Notes: generated by a model from the sequence alone, not told the origin. A stretch of 64,000 nt of DNA from Cyanophora paradoxa (GCA_004431415.1 QPMI01000415.1:124001-188000), one strand, 5' to 3'. Positions 25,374-37,000 are shown, counted from the first letter of the stretch. Numbers and translations are program-made.

Positions 25374-28300
25374 ATGACAATCATATCCAATCCCACCTTT
25401 AATAATAAATACTATGTTACAGATCCAGAGATACCCTCGGCTCAAAATGATCTTATAGTTTCACACACCCCATACTTGGGAGAAGTCGTTAAAGATTCAT
25501 GGAATGATGTAACGGGGCATGAATTTGGGCATCTATACGATATTCAGAGTGGGATAGGCTATGTCGATGCATTAACAGGGACAGTTTTTCGCAATCTTAA
25601 CTGTAATTGCACGGGAGGGTGGCTGTTTCAGACATGCAGCAATGTCGCCTCTGATCTTGATCCCGCCGAATACATTACTACGGATTTATATGGTGGGAAA
25701 ACGATTTTCTCCATCACTTGCAATCTCGTAAATTCGGATGTGCCCATAATAGCACCTGTAATAGGTGCATCCAATATGTATATCCAAAGAAATCCGGTCG
25801 TGCATACAGGAGCTGAATTTATATTGGGCGACAACACCCCAATCAGTCGAATCGAACTACCCAATTCTCACAAGCATTTGTGGGAACATATCACCAATGC
25901 CCCATTAACCTATCCACCCAGTTCTCACGAGCATTTGTGGGAGCATATCACCAATCGACCATTAACCTTCCCACCTGATCCACACACTCATGATTACTTG
26001 TCTCTCAAAGGTGGTGTTATCTCATCTAATCTTACAATTTCATCAAACCTTACAGTTACAAGTAACATTTATGCCAGTAACATTTATGCCAGTAACATTT
26101 ACAGCAGTAACCTATGGGCAAGTAATATTAATGGAAGTAATGTAATAGTCGATTATCTCACTGTGAAGATTGAAGCAAACCTACCAAATCATCCGACATC
26201 GAATGTTGTTTTAGATTGGTTAGCAAAGCAAAAACACACAAAAGCAGATATTACAGATTTTGCCCATAATCACACAAAAGATCAAATAACAGATTTTGCC
26301 CATAAGCATTTATGGAGGATATCACAAATCCGCCCTCAACCTTCCACCAGGAAACATTCCCATGATTATTCAGAGATTACCAATAGTAACCACAGGCACC
26401 CATGGGAGGAAATAGATGAGCAGCCTACTTTCGCACAATTGAATGCAATCGGAAACGTTTTTAATGGAGTCACACTTTACCAATCCATTAATACACCTGA
26501 AAGGCTGTTTTTGAATGATCATTATGTTAGTCTGAATGGGTCGTTTACAGGTGAAACAGGCACACCTATGGTGGGAACTCTTGCAGTAAGATTACCACGG
26601 GATCCAATCGTAAACGGAGTGTATAGTGGCGATTTCAATGTAGGAGTAAATGATACTTTCCCCAGTATCTATGTTACGAATTATCACCCAGGAGAAATAG
26701 GACAAGAAGCGGATTTTTCAGCAGCAATTCAAGTAAATGTAACAGATCAAAGCGCATATGATGGAGCAAGACCTAAGATTGTGTTCACAAGGGAGAAAGT
26801 TGTAAACTATCTTCCTGTTGTGGGACAACCCACAGATGATCACGGTAAATGCGAGATTGCATGGATTAAAACAACATCAGGAGGCGCCTTAGAAGTCAAT
26901 CAAAGAATGGCGGCGAAAAACTTACACAATACAACCCTTTCAGGTGTGGTAACAGATGATTACCTCGAAAGCAAAAACTATGTAGATGATACAGAACTTG
27001 CAGCAATTCTTGAAGATTATGTAACAGATACCGAATTAACGTCGGCTCTTGGGAATTATTTACCTCTAACAGGTGGGACTCTTACAGGTGATGTGCATGC
27101 TCCAAATTTCTTTGTGGACACTCCGAATGATCAAACATTTCCTGTTGTCCACCTTGGTGCTGAATATGTTTTAGATCCAAACACCCCATTTAGTCGTCTT
27201 GAATTACCCAATGTTCACAAGCATTTTTGGGAGCATATTGTCAATCCCCCATCGACCTATCCACCTGATTCACACGATCATGATTATTTACCACTAACAG
27301 GTGGAACAATTGCAGGTGATGTGCATGCTTCTAATTTCTTTGTTACTACTCCGAATGATCAAACATTTCCTGTTGTCCACCTTGGTGCTGAATATGTATT
27401 AGATCCAAACACTCCAATTAGTCGCATTGAATTACCCAATGTTCACAATGTTCGACCATTAACCTTCGCACCTCATCTACACACTCACACAAAGTCAGAG
27501 ATTACAGATTTTTCACACACTCACACAAAGTCAGAAATAACAGATTTTGCCCATACCCACACAAAGTCTCAAATTACAGACTTCCCGACATTTGCGACTG
27601 TGGCAACAACTGGAAACTATGATGATCTGATAAATACACCAACATACACTTCACCAACTGATTTTGACGCTACAAGTGGTATTTCCACAGACCGCACAGG
27701 AGATTGGAGAGATTATTTTGGGCAACCACTTGTAGGTGACACAAGCACTTGGGCAAACACATGGATTGATGGTGATGATGATTGTAGTAGCTGTAAGATG
27801 TATTGGACTGTTCCAACAGACATGAAATCATGTTATATCTATTATACGTGTCAGTATGACAGTAGATACTTTGATGTTGTTGGAATTGAACCATCAAACA
27901 ATACTTATACTCGTTTACGAGTAAATGCCTATGCTCCTGGAATTAATCCTGTAAGAGATTTTAAACAGTTTGTTGCAATAAATTGTGAAGGACTTGTTAA
28001 AGTTGGTGTTCATGGACAAATAGGAAGAATTTATCTTCCAGGTCCGATTACTGTTGGTTGGAGCAAAAACCCCGCTATATCGTCACACAGTGGTTTCCTC
28101 CATTGGAATAATATATACGGGAAGCCAACAGCTTCTACGACTGTCGGTCCTCACTCTCATTTTAAAGCAGATATCACAGATTTCGCACATAGTCACACAA
28201 AGGCAAATATAACAGACTTCGCCCATACTCACACAAAATCGGAAATCACGGATTTTCCAACCTTAGACCCATTTGTAGCGAACACGATCACAGCAAATAA

Positions 28301-28802
28301 TACCATGTATGTGGGATCCGGTCAAATTTACCAACCAGATGCACCACTTTATTTAGAACAATGGTTTTTCCACAATTCCGCAAATATATACGATAAAACG
28401 TTATTATGTCGGGGAAATGCTTACGCAAGAGCATATTATGCAATGGATGAAACAGATAATACAAAGATCGCAAAACTTGTTTCAGAACAGCGTGTCAATA
28501 AAGACCAGTATATACAAACAGGGAAATTCTCAAAATCTTTGACAATCACAGGTCCGGGTCATTGGGGATTTCCACAGGTTGTCACATTCCCGAAAGCATT
28601 TGCGGAAGCCCCAGAAGTGGTTCTCAATCTGATACAAGGATATAATGGTGGTTCATATGTATTGGTATATGGTGTCACAAGTTCCACAACAACAACATTT
28701 ACTATTCATGCAACAATTTCGGCAGAACATGCATTCAATGAAAGCATTGGACTTTTCCACTATCAAATGAGTTATATAGCAACAGGGAAGATGGTAGCAT
28801 AA
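25374..28802 (+). CDS. Repeat-rich phage-tail-fibre-like protein with H-type-lectin-like C-terminus
   Basis: 1142 aa. It is dominated by repeats: HKHLWEHITNxPLTxPP blocks, SNIYASNIYSSN blocks, and many copies of HTHTKSEITDFAHTHTK and relatives, the last being the short repeat common in bacteriophage tail fibres. Two nearly identical segments (about 27090-27230 and 27318-27450) point to a recent internal duplication. The final 100 residues (FPKAFAEAPEVVLNLIQGYN, then TTTTFTIHA) resemble an H-type lectin domain, which binds sugars. It is probably a trimeric receptor-binding fibre. The gene starts 22 bp after the anchored fibre and is preceded by TCTTATAATAGAA. Confidence 0.75.
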   Translation: MTIISNPTFNNKYYVTDPEIPSAQNDLIVSHTPYLGEVVKDSWNDVTGHEFGHLYDIQSGIGYVDALTGTVFRNLNCNCTGGWLFQTCSNVASDLDPAEYITTDLYGGKTIFSITCNLVNSDVPIIAPVIGASNMYIQRNPVVHTGAEFILGDNTPISRIELPNSHKHLWEHITNAPLTYPPSSHEHLWEHITNRPLTFPPDPHTHDYLSLKGGVISSNLTISSNLTVTSNIYASNIYASNIYSSNLWASNINGSNVIVDYLTVKIEANLPNHPTSNVVLDWLAKQKHTKADITDFAHNHTKDQITDFAHKHLWRISQIRPQPSTRKHSHDYSEITNSNHRHPWEEIDEQPTFAQLNAIGNVFNGVTLYQSINTPERLFLNDHYVSLNGSFTGETGTPMVGTLAVRLPRDPIVNGVYSGDFNVGVNDTFPSIYVTNYHPGEIGQEADFSAAIQVNVTDQSAYDGARPKIVFTREKVVNYLPVVGQPTDDHGKCEIAWIKTTSGGALEVNQRMAAKNLHNTTLSGVVTDDYLESKNYVDDTELAAILEDYVTDTELTSALGNYLPLTGGTLTGDVHAPNFFVDTPNDQTFPVVHLGAEYVLDPNTPFSRLELPNVHKHFWEHIVNPPSTYPPDSHDHDYLPLTGGTIAGDVHASNFFVTTPNDQTFPVVHLGAEYVLDPNTPISRIELPNVHNVRPLTFAPHLHTHTKSEITDFSHTHTKSEITDFAHTHTKSQITDFPTFATVATTGNYDDLINTPTYTSPTDFDATSGISTDRTGDWRDYFGQPLVGDTSTWANTWIDGDDDCSSCKMYWTVPTDMKSCYIYYTCQYDSRYFDVVGIEPSNNTYTRLRVNAYAPGINPVRDFKQFVAINCEGLVKVGVHGQIGRIYLPGPITVGWSKNPAISSHSGFLHWNNIYGKPTASTTVGPHSHFKADITDFAHSHTKANITDFAHTHTKSEITDFPTLDPFVANTITANNTMYVGSGQIYQPDAPLYLEQWFFHNSANIYDKTLLCRGNAYARAYYAMDETDNTKIAKLVSEQRVNKDQYIQTGKFSKSLTITGPGHWGFPQVVTFPKAFAEAPEVVLNLIQGYNGGSYVLVYGVTSSTTTTFTIHATISAEHAFNESIGLFHYQMSYIATGKMVA

Positions 28803-28857
28803 TATTCTCACGTAATAATAATAATATTCTCACGTAATAATAAAGAACAATCAAAAG

Positions 28858-29820
28858 ATGTCGACTGTGTTTACCCCTGTGTTTTCCTTATCAGCCAGTG
28901 CTGTCCACAACGTGCAACACACTATATATGATCTAAGTGAGTCATTCCCTTCGACTGAGACAGCGAAAACCGATTCTTTCAATGAGACCTCCATTCTCAG
29001 AGTCAAAGAACTCAGAGCTGACAAGGCTGGTGGAATCGTTAAAGCTACTGAACTGATCGTATCGAATCGACCCGCAATCTCTTCGGGGCTGGTCACCAAA
29101 GAAAATCTATATGAAGGTCAACAGGATTCCAAAACGGCTTTTAATCCGGCTGATAGGAATTCGGCGGCTTTTCAAGTTTACAGTGGCGGGGCATGGATAG
29201 GGACTGGACTGAGTGTGAATGGGAATGCGACGATTACTGGAAGCCTTACGGCTGGATCATTTGGGACAGTTAAAACGACCACTATTGATTCTGGGGCGAA
29301 CTCTGATTTGTTGATTAAACGAAATGGAGTTGCAATGGCGACAGTAACTTCAACAGGTTTGACAGTCAATAGTGGAACAAATATGGGTTATCTTTCTCTT
29401 CCAAATCATCCAAGTTTCATGGTTTATGGAGTTGCCTATTCAACAGGTAGCACAGCAACTACCTCATATGTCAACTATCCTACTGTGGCTTTTAATATTG
29501 GAAACAATTTCAGTGTAGCTTCTGGTGCAACCCCCGCAAGGTTTACAGCTCCTGTAAGCGGAATCTATCTATTTAAGTTTTCAGTTTATCCATCAACACC
29601 TGCTGGATCGTGGGCTATGTTCTTTCGTGTAAATGGAAGCACAAACTATTACAATCAGTCCATTCAGAATCAAGGCACCCTTGCTCATATGGAAGCGGTG
29701 CTTATGATAAAACTGAATGCAACAGATTACGTATCACCATTCCTAGGACATACAACAGGTGTTACGCAATTGACATATGAGTATAACTGTTTCCAAGGTG
29801 TTCTTCTTCATGCTACCTAA
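28858..29820 (+). CDS. C1q/TNF-like head protein
   Basis: 320 aa. The N-terminal half is fibre-like (TGSLTAGSFGTVKTTTIDSG, repeated short beta turns). The C-terminal 140 residues fit a C1q-type jelly roll: a VAFNIGNNFS strand, then FTAPVSGIYLFKFSVY, then FFRVNGS, and the closing NCFQGVLLH. C1q heads form compact trimers and serve as receptor-binding knobs in several viruses. The leader contains two copies of AATATTCTCACGTAATAATA (28801-28850). It is third in the adhesin cluster and probably a virion surface knob. Confidence 0.75.
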   Translation: MSTVFTPVFSLSASAVHNVQHTIYDLSESFPSTETAKTDSFNETSILRVKELRADKAGGIVKATELIVSNRPAISSGLVTKENLYEGQQDSKTAFNPADRNSAAFQVYSGGAWIGTGLSVNGNATITGSLTAGSFGTVKTTTIDSGANSDLLIKRNGVAMATVTSTGLTVNSGTNMGYLSLPNHPSFMVYGVAYSTGSTATTSYVNYPTVAFNIGNNFSVASGATPARFTAPVSGIYLFKFSVYPSTPAGSWAMFFRVNGSTNYYNQSIQNQGTLAHMEAVLMIKLNATDYVSPFLGHTTGVTQLTYEYNCFQGVLLHAT

Positions 29821-29854
29821 AAATTTAATCTCCTGTTCATTTAAAAGCCAAACA

Positions 29855-30118
29855 ATGTCAACTACACTCTCGGTTGCAATTTCAAATGCTGAATTACTTG
29901 GACTCGAATACTGTGCTTACTCTGTTCAGGAATGGTTAGATAATGCTGTTCATAATAGGGCGAGAATCGCGATTGATGAGATTGTGGACAAAGAAGTTAA
30001 ATCGTGTATTTCCGCTGGAATTCCGATTCCACTCACAAAGGAAGCGATTGTAGAGCAAGCATTTAATCGGGGGACTGTTCGAAAGGCAAGCGAAATTCCT
30101 GTGAGCGCTCCTATGTAA
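29855..30118 (+). CDS. Small protein of the kind found beside phage tail-fibre genes
   Basis: 87 aa from the ATG at 29855, which follows CCAAACA; the frame is open upstream into the C1q gene. The sequence GLEYCAYSVQEWLDNAVHNR followed by ARIAIDEIVDKEV is helical and resembles a family of short phage proteins encoded next to tail-fibre or lectin genes (from memory of the pattern; not searched). The function is unknown, perhaps a chaperone or adaptor for fibres. It is the last gene before the right TIR. Confidence 0.55.
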   Translation: MSTTLSVAISNAELLGLEYCAYSVQEWLDNAVHNRARIAIDEIVDKEVKSCISAGIPIPLTKEAIVEQAFNRGTVRKASEIPVSAPM

Positions 30119-30213
30119 AGAATTCGAATTCGAAGAATGAGAGAGGCGCAGCCAAGGCAGCTTGTCTGACGACTGGGTTTATTGTTATTTTTCATAGATC
30201 ATGCATAAGAAAG

Positions 30214-31076
30214 GCATGTATCTTGCATAGTGGGCGGGGCGCGAGTGGTTCCAGTGCATTAAATGGAACATTTCGATTGAAGTCGCGAGTTTGTGCAGGT
30301 GGGCATTTTCGGCATGCTTGCTCATGCACAAACTTGCTTTAAAAAGAATAGATAAAGTGCAATTCGGTTTTAACTCTTACGAGTTTTACTATAACATTCT
30401 CGGCATTGATAGTAGAGACCATCCTTTGTGCTTTGTTTTTTATTATACTCGCTTGCAGGCTTTTCAATCTTGCAGTGCGAGCATACCTTCGATTGCACTT
30501 CGATTTTCGGACGCGTTTTTAACACGAAATGATAAAGGTAATTGCGATAGTCACGTTCGCAGACTTTGCATCTCCAATTCAAAAGTATACTTCCTGAGCT
30601 ACCCTTTTGCAATGTATAACTCGATGCCGGTTTTACCTTGTTGCATACATTGCATTGCTTACTCTCAGGTAGAGTTACTTGATCGCTTGCCATTGTTACA
30701 GTATATTATCGGGAAGTCTTTAAGTGGGGATCACTTGTTTAATTGGTGGGGCTCACCTTGATTTTTCAATTTGGCTAACTGAAAACAGTCCGGAAACGAT
30801 CGGGAACATTTCGTAAAAATAGGGGTCTTACTGTCCTTACTGAGAAATCGAGGGAGGGTTTAAGGGCTTACTGGGAATGGTAAGGAATTAGAGAAAAGAT
30901 TATATGTAGGTTTTTGTGATTGGTTTCAGTAAGGAGGGGTTAGATGTTTGAAAAATGTAGTGTGGCTCAGTGCGAATTTGTGATTTTGTGACTGAGATTC
31001 GTGATGCTGAAAATGTGCTTATTGAAAATGGTCGCGGGAAGGTCGCACAATTGGTGGGGCTCACCCCCATGCGAGC
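30214..31076 (-). repeat. Right terminal inverted repeat (863 bp)
   Basis: Reverse complement of 4797-5659, ending GGCTCACCCCCATGCGAGC at 31076 and bordered by the second GGCACA. In the stretches compared, including the whole encoded 107-aa protein, no difference was noticed. This points to recent insertion or to repair that keeps the ends identical. Confidence 0.93.
30370..30693 (-). CDS. Double zinc-ribbon protein, right TIR copy
   Basis: 107 aa, identical to the protein encoded at 5180-5503: the same two CxxC...CxxC halves and K-P-A-S motifs. It is transcribed inward from the right end. As part of the TIR it has kept the same sequence. The role is probably DNA binding; no catalytic residues are evident. 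Confidence 0.75.
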   Translation of the reverse strand: MASDQVTLPESKQCNVCNKVKPASSYTLQKGSSGSILLNWRCKVCERDYRNYLYHFVLKTRPKIEVQSKVCSHCKIEKPASEYNKKQSTKDGLYYQCRECYSKTRKS

Positions 31077-31082
31077 GGCACA
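31077..31082 (+). repeat. Target-site duplication, right copy (GGCACA)
   Basis: Identical to 4791-4796 and immediately next to the right TIR end. Removing the virus and this copy gives an uninterrupted host exon. Confidence 0.93.
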
Positions 31083-34000
31083 AGTGACACGGATGCAGTT
31101 TTTCGACGAGGCGGGCGACGGGTACATCATTTCGAGCCCTTGGGAGTACTCGGGTGCGCATATGCTTGCATGGCCTTGCTTCTATGCGCCCTTTTCGGAT
31201 CGCCACGCGCACGTCCCCCTTTTTCTTTTATTTTTCCCACTTCGCTTCGGCGATTTCAGAAGCGCTGCATGCCCGCTCCGCCCTCCCGATCCCCCTCCGT
31301 CGTCCCCGTCCTTTTTTAGCAGGCTCCTCCACCCTACTTTTACGCCTTGTTGCAGGCTCCCACATTGGAACGTACGACAACACGTGGATTAGCGAGCCAA
31401 ACAGTGAAAACTGCACTATGTGTGAAATCTTACTTCAAGGCTTGAAACGCCACTTTCTTCTCTAGCTCTGATCATTACATTTCGCACGCAAATCAGGTAC
31501 TCGGTGGGGGGAGTCGGTCTCTGGAAAGACCGCCGCGCGGTCAACACTACAGCCGAGCACGCAAGCGTCTTCCAATACCAGGGTGGGCTATTGCGTGCAC
31601 GTTGCGCGCCCGATCGCAGTCTAGTTCCCCTGTTGACGGCTCTGGCAGCGTTCGACGCCGTCTTTCCTTACCGTTCAAAGAAAGAGCTTCAGATCACCAA
31701 CGTGAATGCGACACTGCAGACGGTGTACTCCGCAGGCGCTCTGATGAAGACGGAAGCAGGCGACCTGCGATACTTTGTCATCGGCGGTGAGTAAAACCAG
31801 AGTGGCCCTTGAGGCCGAGGCACGCGGACTGAAAACAATATTAATATTAATGCTATCGTTCGCTTCGTGGCGACCAGGCGGCGAGAACTATAACTACTAC
31901 AGAGTCTACCTTCCAAGCGTAAGGAAAAGGTCCGAAAATTGAATGGTCGCCCTTTCTATATGTAAAGACCGGCCGCAAGGTAATACGAAAACTTAGTCGT
32001 TTTCTGCAGCGATGCGATCACGATGGTCGACCTCGCGACGGGTCGCTGGTTTGACTCGGGCGTCCGCACGCCGAAGCCCGCGCACCGCATCACGTGCACG
32101 AACAGTGAGACCGAGATCTTTTGCTACGGTGGCGTCGGACAGGATCCGAAGCTCTGGATTCTGTACAGCGATGTCCGCAAACGCTTGTTCCTGATAGGAG
32201 TACATGATGTCCATAGTGACATGCGGTCCTGCGCGCAGTACTGGAAGCTCACTTTCGATCCGGCTACTGGGGATCTGGCGCCGGACGTGACGATGATAAG
32301 CCTGTCGAACGGGCCCGGGACGCGGTACCTTACCTCGATGACGTACTACGAAGGGGACGTGTACATGTTCGGGGGCGTGTCGGGCAAAATCGAGACTCGC
32401 GATGGACCGGACGGTACTCTGGACCTGTGGAGGTGCCTAGGCGCATGGCGAGGGTCGCTAGGCCTAGGGCTGATCATGGAGCGCTGCAGGTTGCCGACTG
32501 GCGATGGATCAGCGACACAGTTGATCAATGATGCGCAAGGGAGAACGCAGATCTACAAAGGCGAGACAAGAACATACTATGGCAGATGCGAAATGATGCA
32601 AGCTCGCTCGGGGTCAAAGTGGTGCGAGTTGTGCATTTTGCGATGAGCTCCATAAACTGGTCCAACCGTGATCAGGGTTTTCTTTGGCGGTTCTGACATC
32701 CTTACGGAGGGCTTTGGTGGTGCGGGAGATGTACATATATAGAGCAATAATTCAGCCGCTGTAAACTTCTACATACTTCTATATTCAACACTTGCATCAG
32801 ATCTCTTCTACATCGATCTGTCGGCGCCGGACGACAGTATGCAAATCGTTCTCATCAAGAGGTCCCTCCAAAGCATCGCGTTCTCCGTCGGCTACGGCTT
32901 TGCGTGCGGAAGCAAGGTCATATTCGGCGGTCTGGCGTTTTTCGGCTCAGCGAATCAATCTCGAGCTATATTCGAAGGAAATTTGAAGAGGATGCCTTAT
33001 CTACTGGAGTTCGACACATTGAGTGCGCGCGCACGGCAACTTCGGCTGACCATAGGCCTGAAATGAGATTGCACAGGCCAAGACGTATCGCAAAATGTAA
33101 GCGCACCTCTTGAGAGTGGAGGAGTGAGCATGCTTGGACCAAAACAACTGTGCGAGAAAGAGTTGCAATTTCGATTAAACCGCTGCTGAAGGCGGACATT
33201 TGATTCGAATTAAGTAATTCGTGATTTGCAGGTGGTGGGCGGGCGCGTTCGCGTCTATCGATTGCTTTTTGTGCGTTCGCTCGGATCGGACGGGTTTAGC
33301 CTGTGCGCGTGACACGATTGCGCAGATTGTACGGTCCTGGAAAGGAGTTTGCTGCGCCAGACATCGATTTCAAATCGGAGGTGAAGGAAAACGAGTGGAA
33401 CTTCCCTGACTCTGCATATGCCGAGGGAAACGTCTATAGCATTAACGGTGCGCTTGCAATTGGTCCTTAGAATTGTGACCGGTTCGGCAGACACTATATA
33501 GCTAGCTGATGTTTAACTCTCCCGCTTTGCAGCCACAATGATACCGCGGTCGGCCGCTGTCACAAGCCGCAAGCGGGGCCGTCCCCCCCCTGCGCCCCCG
33601 CGCCCCACGCTCCTCCAGTACTCCCAGAGCTCTCTCGTCGTCCAGGTGGGCCCCATTCCACGCGATTCCAATAGATTTAGCGCGCAGCTGCAGCGCAGTA
33701 CGATCGACGCGGCAATTGCGCAGGTGGAGCTTCCGGATGCCGCGAGTGCTGGCTACACGTACTCCAATCTAACGACGTGCGCTGAATCGGCTGGACACGT
33801 GCGATGTGAACTCCGCGCGGCCTGATTCGCTTGTCGTCTCTCATGCTCAGGTGCGACCTGTACACGAAGTCGGGCCAGCTGGTTGCCGGTCACGGCGTCA
33901 CCACCAACCTCGTCAACGCGACAGCGCTCAGCGAGCCGCGTCTGGCGCGGACGTTCATCGTCCAAAACCAGCAGCCGTCCTCGAAACTCGAGTTCTTCTC

Positions 34001-37000
34001 GCGGTGCAGCAACGAGGACGGCGTCTCCAGCGTAGGGGCCTCGTCGCTCTTCCTCAGTGCGCACCCATACGCATGTCAGCTGACCGAGTCTAGAACCTGA
34101 AAAACTCATGCTATGCCTTCTTTTGCAATGCAGCATCGGGCCCGCCGCTGAAGCCGGAGCCGCCGAGCCGCATTTCGGCGACCAAGGCCTCGGTCGTGGT
34201 CAACGTGACGTCGCCCTACATTGCCCCGTACAACCTGCCTCGCGAGGGCACGTTCTCCTGCTCCGTCTACTTTGTCATGGATGGCGGGTCTCGCGTGAGC
34301 TCTCCGTGATGCCTGAAGCTGAAAGCTTGGTGCGCCTGCATCTCTGAGGCGCCACGGCACGCGCGCGCAGGCGACGGCTGTGACTGTGACCTATGAAGAA
34401 TTTGGCGGTCCCGAGCGCTCTGTGGAACGAACAGTCACCGCTTACCGCTCAGGCTCTTCCTCCACACCGATCTCCCCCCAAAAGTACAACATGCTGACGG
34501 GTGAGTGCTTCGACTACGTCAACGATCGCAAGCTCGTCATCGATATCTGATTCATTGACTTTTCAGAGTGCGTCAACGAGTTCGGGTCGGGTATTCCAAG
34601 CGACCTTGTTGGATTTGAAATATTTGGTACGCGTTTCCGGTCCAATCAAATTCGAATTCATGCTGCGCTCAGCTGACGCTCTGAATGCAATGATCTGCAG
34701 CTCTTGATCCGGAGCCCGCTCCAAAGATCATATCGTTCACGCCGCTGGTGTCGAGCTTCCTTCTAGCGTACCTGCCCAAAAGCCCCTCGCCGGCGAACTC
34801 TATTACCTTCTGTGCTGTTTACATCAATCGCATTGAGGTACGCGCCATGCGCGATCGCGACAGCAACTTACTTTGATCTTGCTTTGATCGACAGGTGTTC
34901 CGGTCGGTGCGGGCGGACGTGTCTCAAGGCAACCGCATGGACGGCACGCAGCTGCAGTGCAGTACAGTGGAGGGCAGCGATGTTTGCGGGTGGGTGGAGG
35001 CCGGTCGCGTGAATCCGATTCGGCTCAAGGCTCGCATTCCGAATCGCGGCAACGGCGCCGCGCTTCTCCTCTCTGTCGGTTGTCACAACAGCAATGGTGC
35101 GACGCGCAAGCGCATTTGGAATATGTTTATGCCACTGCTGCCGACTCTTTTATATATCAGGCCGAGGAGCTCTCGCGGAGCAAACACTCACCCCAAACAG
35201 TGCGTCAGCAGTTCTAGTCACAAAACGGAGGCATTTTGTCCTCTCGATCACGGTTGCGAGCAGGTATCGAGACGCCTACGTCGCTGCGTAGCCTTGTCGT
35301 CGAGGTTCGATTTGGTTCTTACCATTTTCTGTTATTCCGTCTTCACGATTAATCCTTCGTGTGCAGGCTCAGTATGTCAGTGTCGCTTTCAAGCCTGGAA
35401 GCGGTGGCGGTCTTCCGCTCAGCAACTGCACTGTCTATGTCGACCGGCGGCTTGCAGGTGCTCCGCTCCGTAGAATCATAGGAGGCCATCCCTGCAACCC
35501 GTGACAAGGCCAAATCAAATCAGGTTGGGCGGCCGTGGATCCGCCTGCCAACGCGACGAACGACGTCAATTCTACCGCGGCCGCGGTCGAGGTCCCCATC
35601 ATCGCGAACACGACGGGCTTTATCGCAGTGGCCACTAATCCCCTCATCCGCGAGCTGTGGCCCAACACGGACTATGGTTAGCGATGCACCTAGGCCTTTC
35701 GTCATCGATCCCTCGCCGAGACGCAATCCCGCAGCCGTTGCAGTCGCCTGCGGGCATGAGGACGGCTTCAGCAATGTGTCGGAGGCTGTCACAATCAGGA
35801 CGAAGGACTCGTCAGTCCGCATCAACTTCCGTCAGATCGCGAACCTGCGGTCCAACGCCCGCGGCGAGCTAGAGGGGCAGGTGGCCGCGGCGCCCCCGCC
35901 CTGCACAGAGTCCCGCTACTGCAACTACCAGGCAAGCTTGCTTTGCCGACTCGGATCACTCCTCTTCCCTGCTTACGGAACGTCTTTGACCATGCCGAGC
36001 AGGGAACCGCTTTCAACGTGGAGCGGTACTGCAGGGTCGTCTGCGACCCAGGAACGAAAGAGTGCACGGAGGACTACCCACAGTACTGGGGCTACAAGAC
36101 CTGCCCTAAGCGTGGACCGATCTCCCCCGTGCCGCGTACGCCAAATTAAATGCTCGCCGCCTGATAACATGAAACTAATTAACAGAAAACAGTGCCGATC
36201 TCGATCAAGCTGACGGGCCGCCGGAGCCTGCTGCAATCAAGCCCGGCGGGGGTGTCCTTCAGCAGCGGCGTGCGGCCAGCAGGGGCCGAGTGCCACGATT
36301 ATTTGGACCAGAGGGCGGGCATGATCGGAAACACGGTCACTGCGTGCACGCAAGGGTGCGACATCGCGCAAGCACGTATTCGAAATGTATACGTACTGTT
36401 CTGATGTTTCTTGGCAGCGGAAAAGTTGTGTATTCAAGTTACACTTTTGCCGAGTGCGCAACATGCGGCTTCTACTGTTTCTCTTTTCTCGTGGCTAAAT
36501 AAATTTATGTTTCGCGCGCGAAAAACACCCAGCGGGAACAAAGTTGTGGTGCGGATGTCGGCGCTTCAATCGATCTCAAAATTGAAGCCGACGCCGCGCC
36601 CGTGCTGCTTTGTTTCGCGCAGGATGCCACCGGACGCATTACAGTGAACGTGAGTTTCTGCAGTTAAAGCGTACGCGTGACACCGCTTGTCGACCTCCGC
36701 GCTTGCAGATGCCCAATCTGATGCCTAACTCCACCGACATTGCTCCCAAGTCTCGTCGCGCCCGGAGCCTCCTCCAGACTGCGAACGGGGCGGGCATTCT
36801 GCCGCCTGTGCGTTATTCAATTTTTGATTACGTACTCTTGAATATGCTGCGGGTATTGCTGACACGTCCAACGCAGGGCACGGACTACGATTTGAATGTA
36901 CAAAACACTCTCACAGGACAGTCGACTACGATAGCGAAGGCCATGAGCTACCCGCCTCTCGATCCTGGTGCACTTAGGTGCAATGACAATATCAATTCCT

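Larger units (their letters stand above)
4797..31076. mobile_element. Integrated Polinton-like virus, 26,280 bp, complete
   Basis: The element is bounded by 863-bp TIRs and a 6-bp TSD. It encodes the PLV/Polinton hallmark set: rve-type integrase, PolB-type polymerase fused to a helicase, FtsK/HerA-type packaging ATPase, double-jelly-roll-like major capsid protein and penton-like proteins. Accessory genes are Dam methylase, AdoMet decarboxylase-like protein, patatin lipase, homing endonuclease and tail-fibre-like adhesins. Base composition is distinctly AT-richer than the host on both sides, and the genes are tightly packed without obvious introns. No Ulp1/adenain-type maturation protease is recognisable. 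The capsid gene length and the integrase/polymerase set fit PLVs better than virophages, but phylogeny was not possible here. Confidence 0.93.

Noticed and set aside
4797-31076. Virophage or Mavirus-like classification
   Set aside because: The capsid is shorter than the usual virophage capsid, no virophage-type protease is seen, and a large fibre cassette is present. PLV fits better, though a formal capsid phylogeny could change this.
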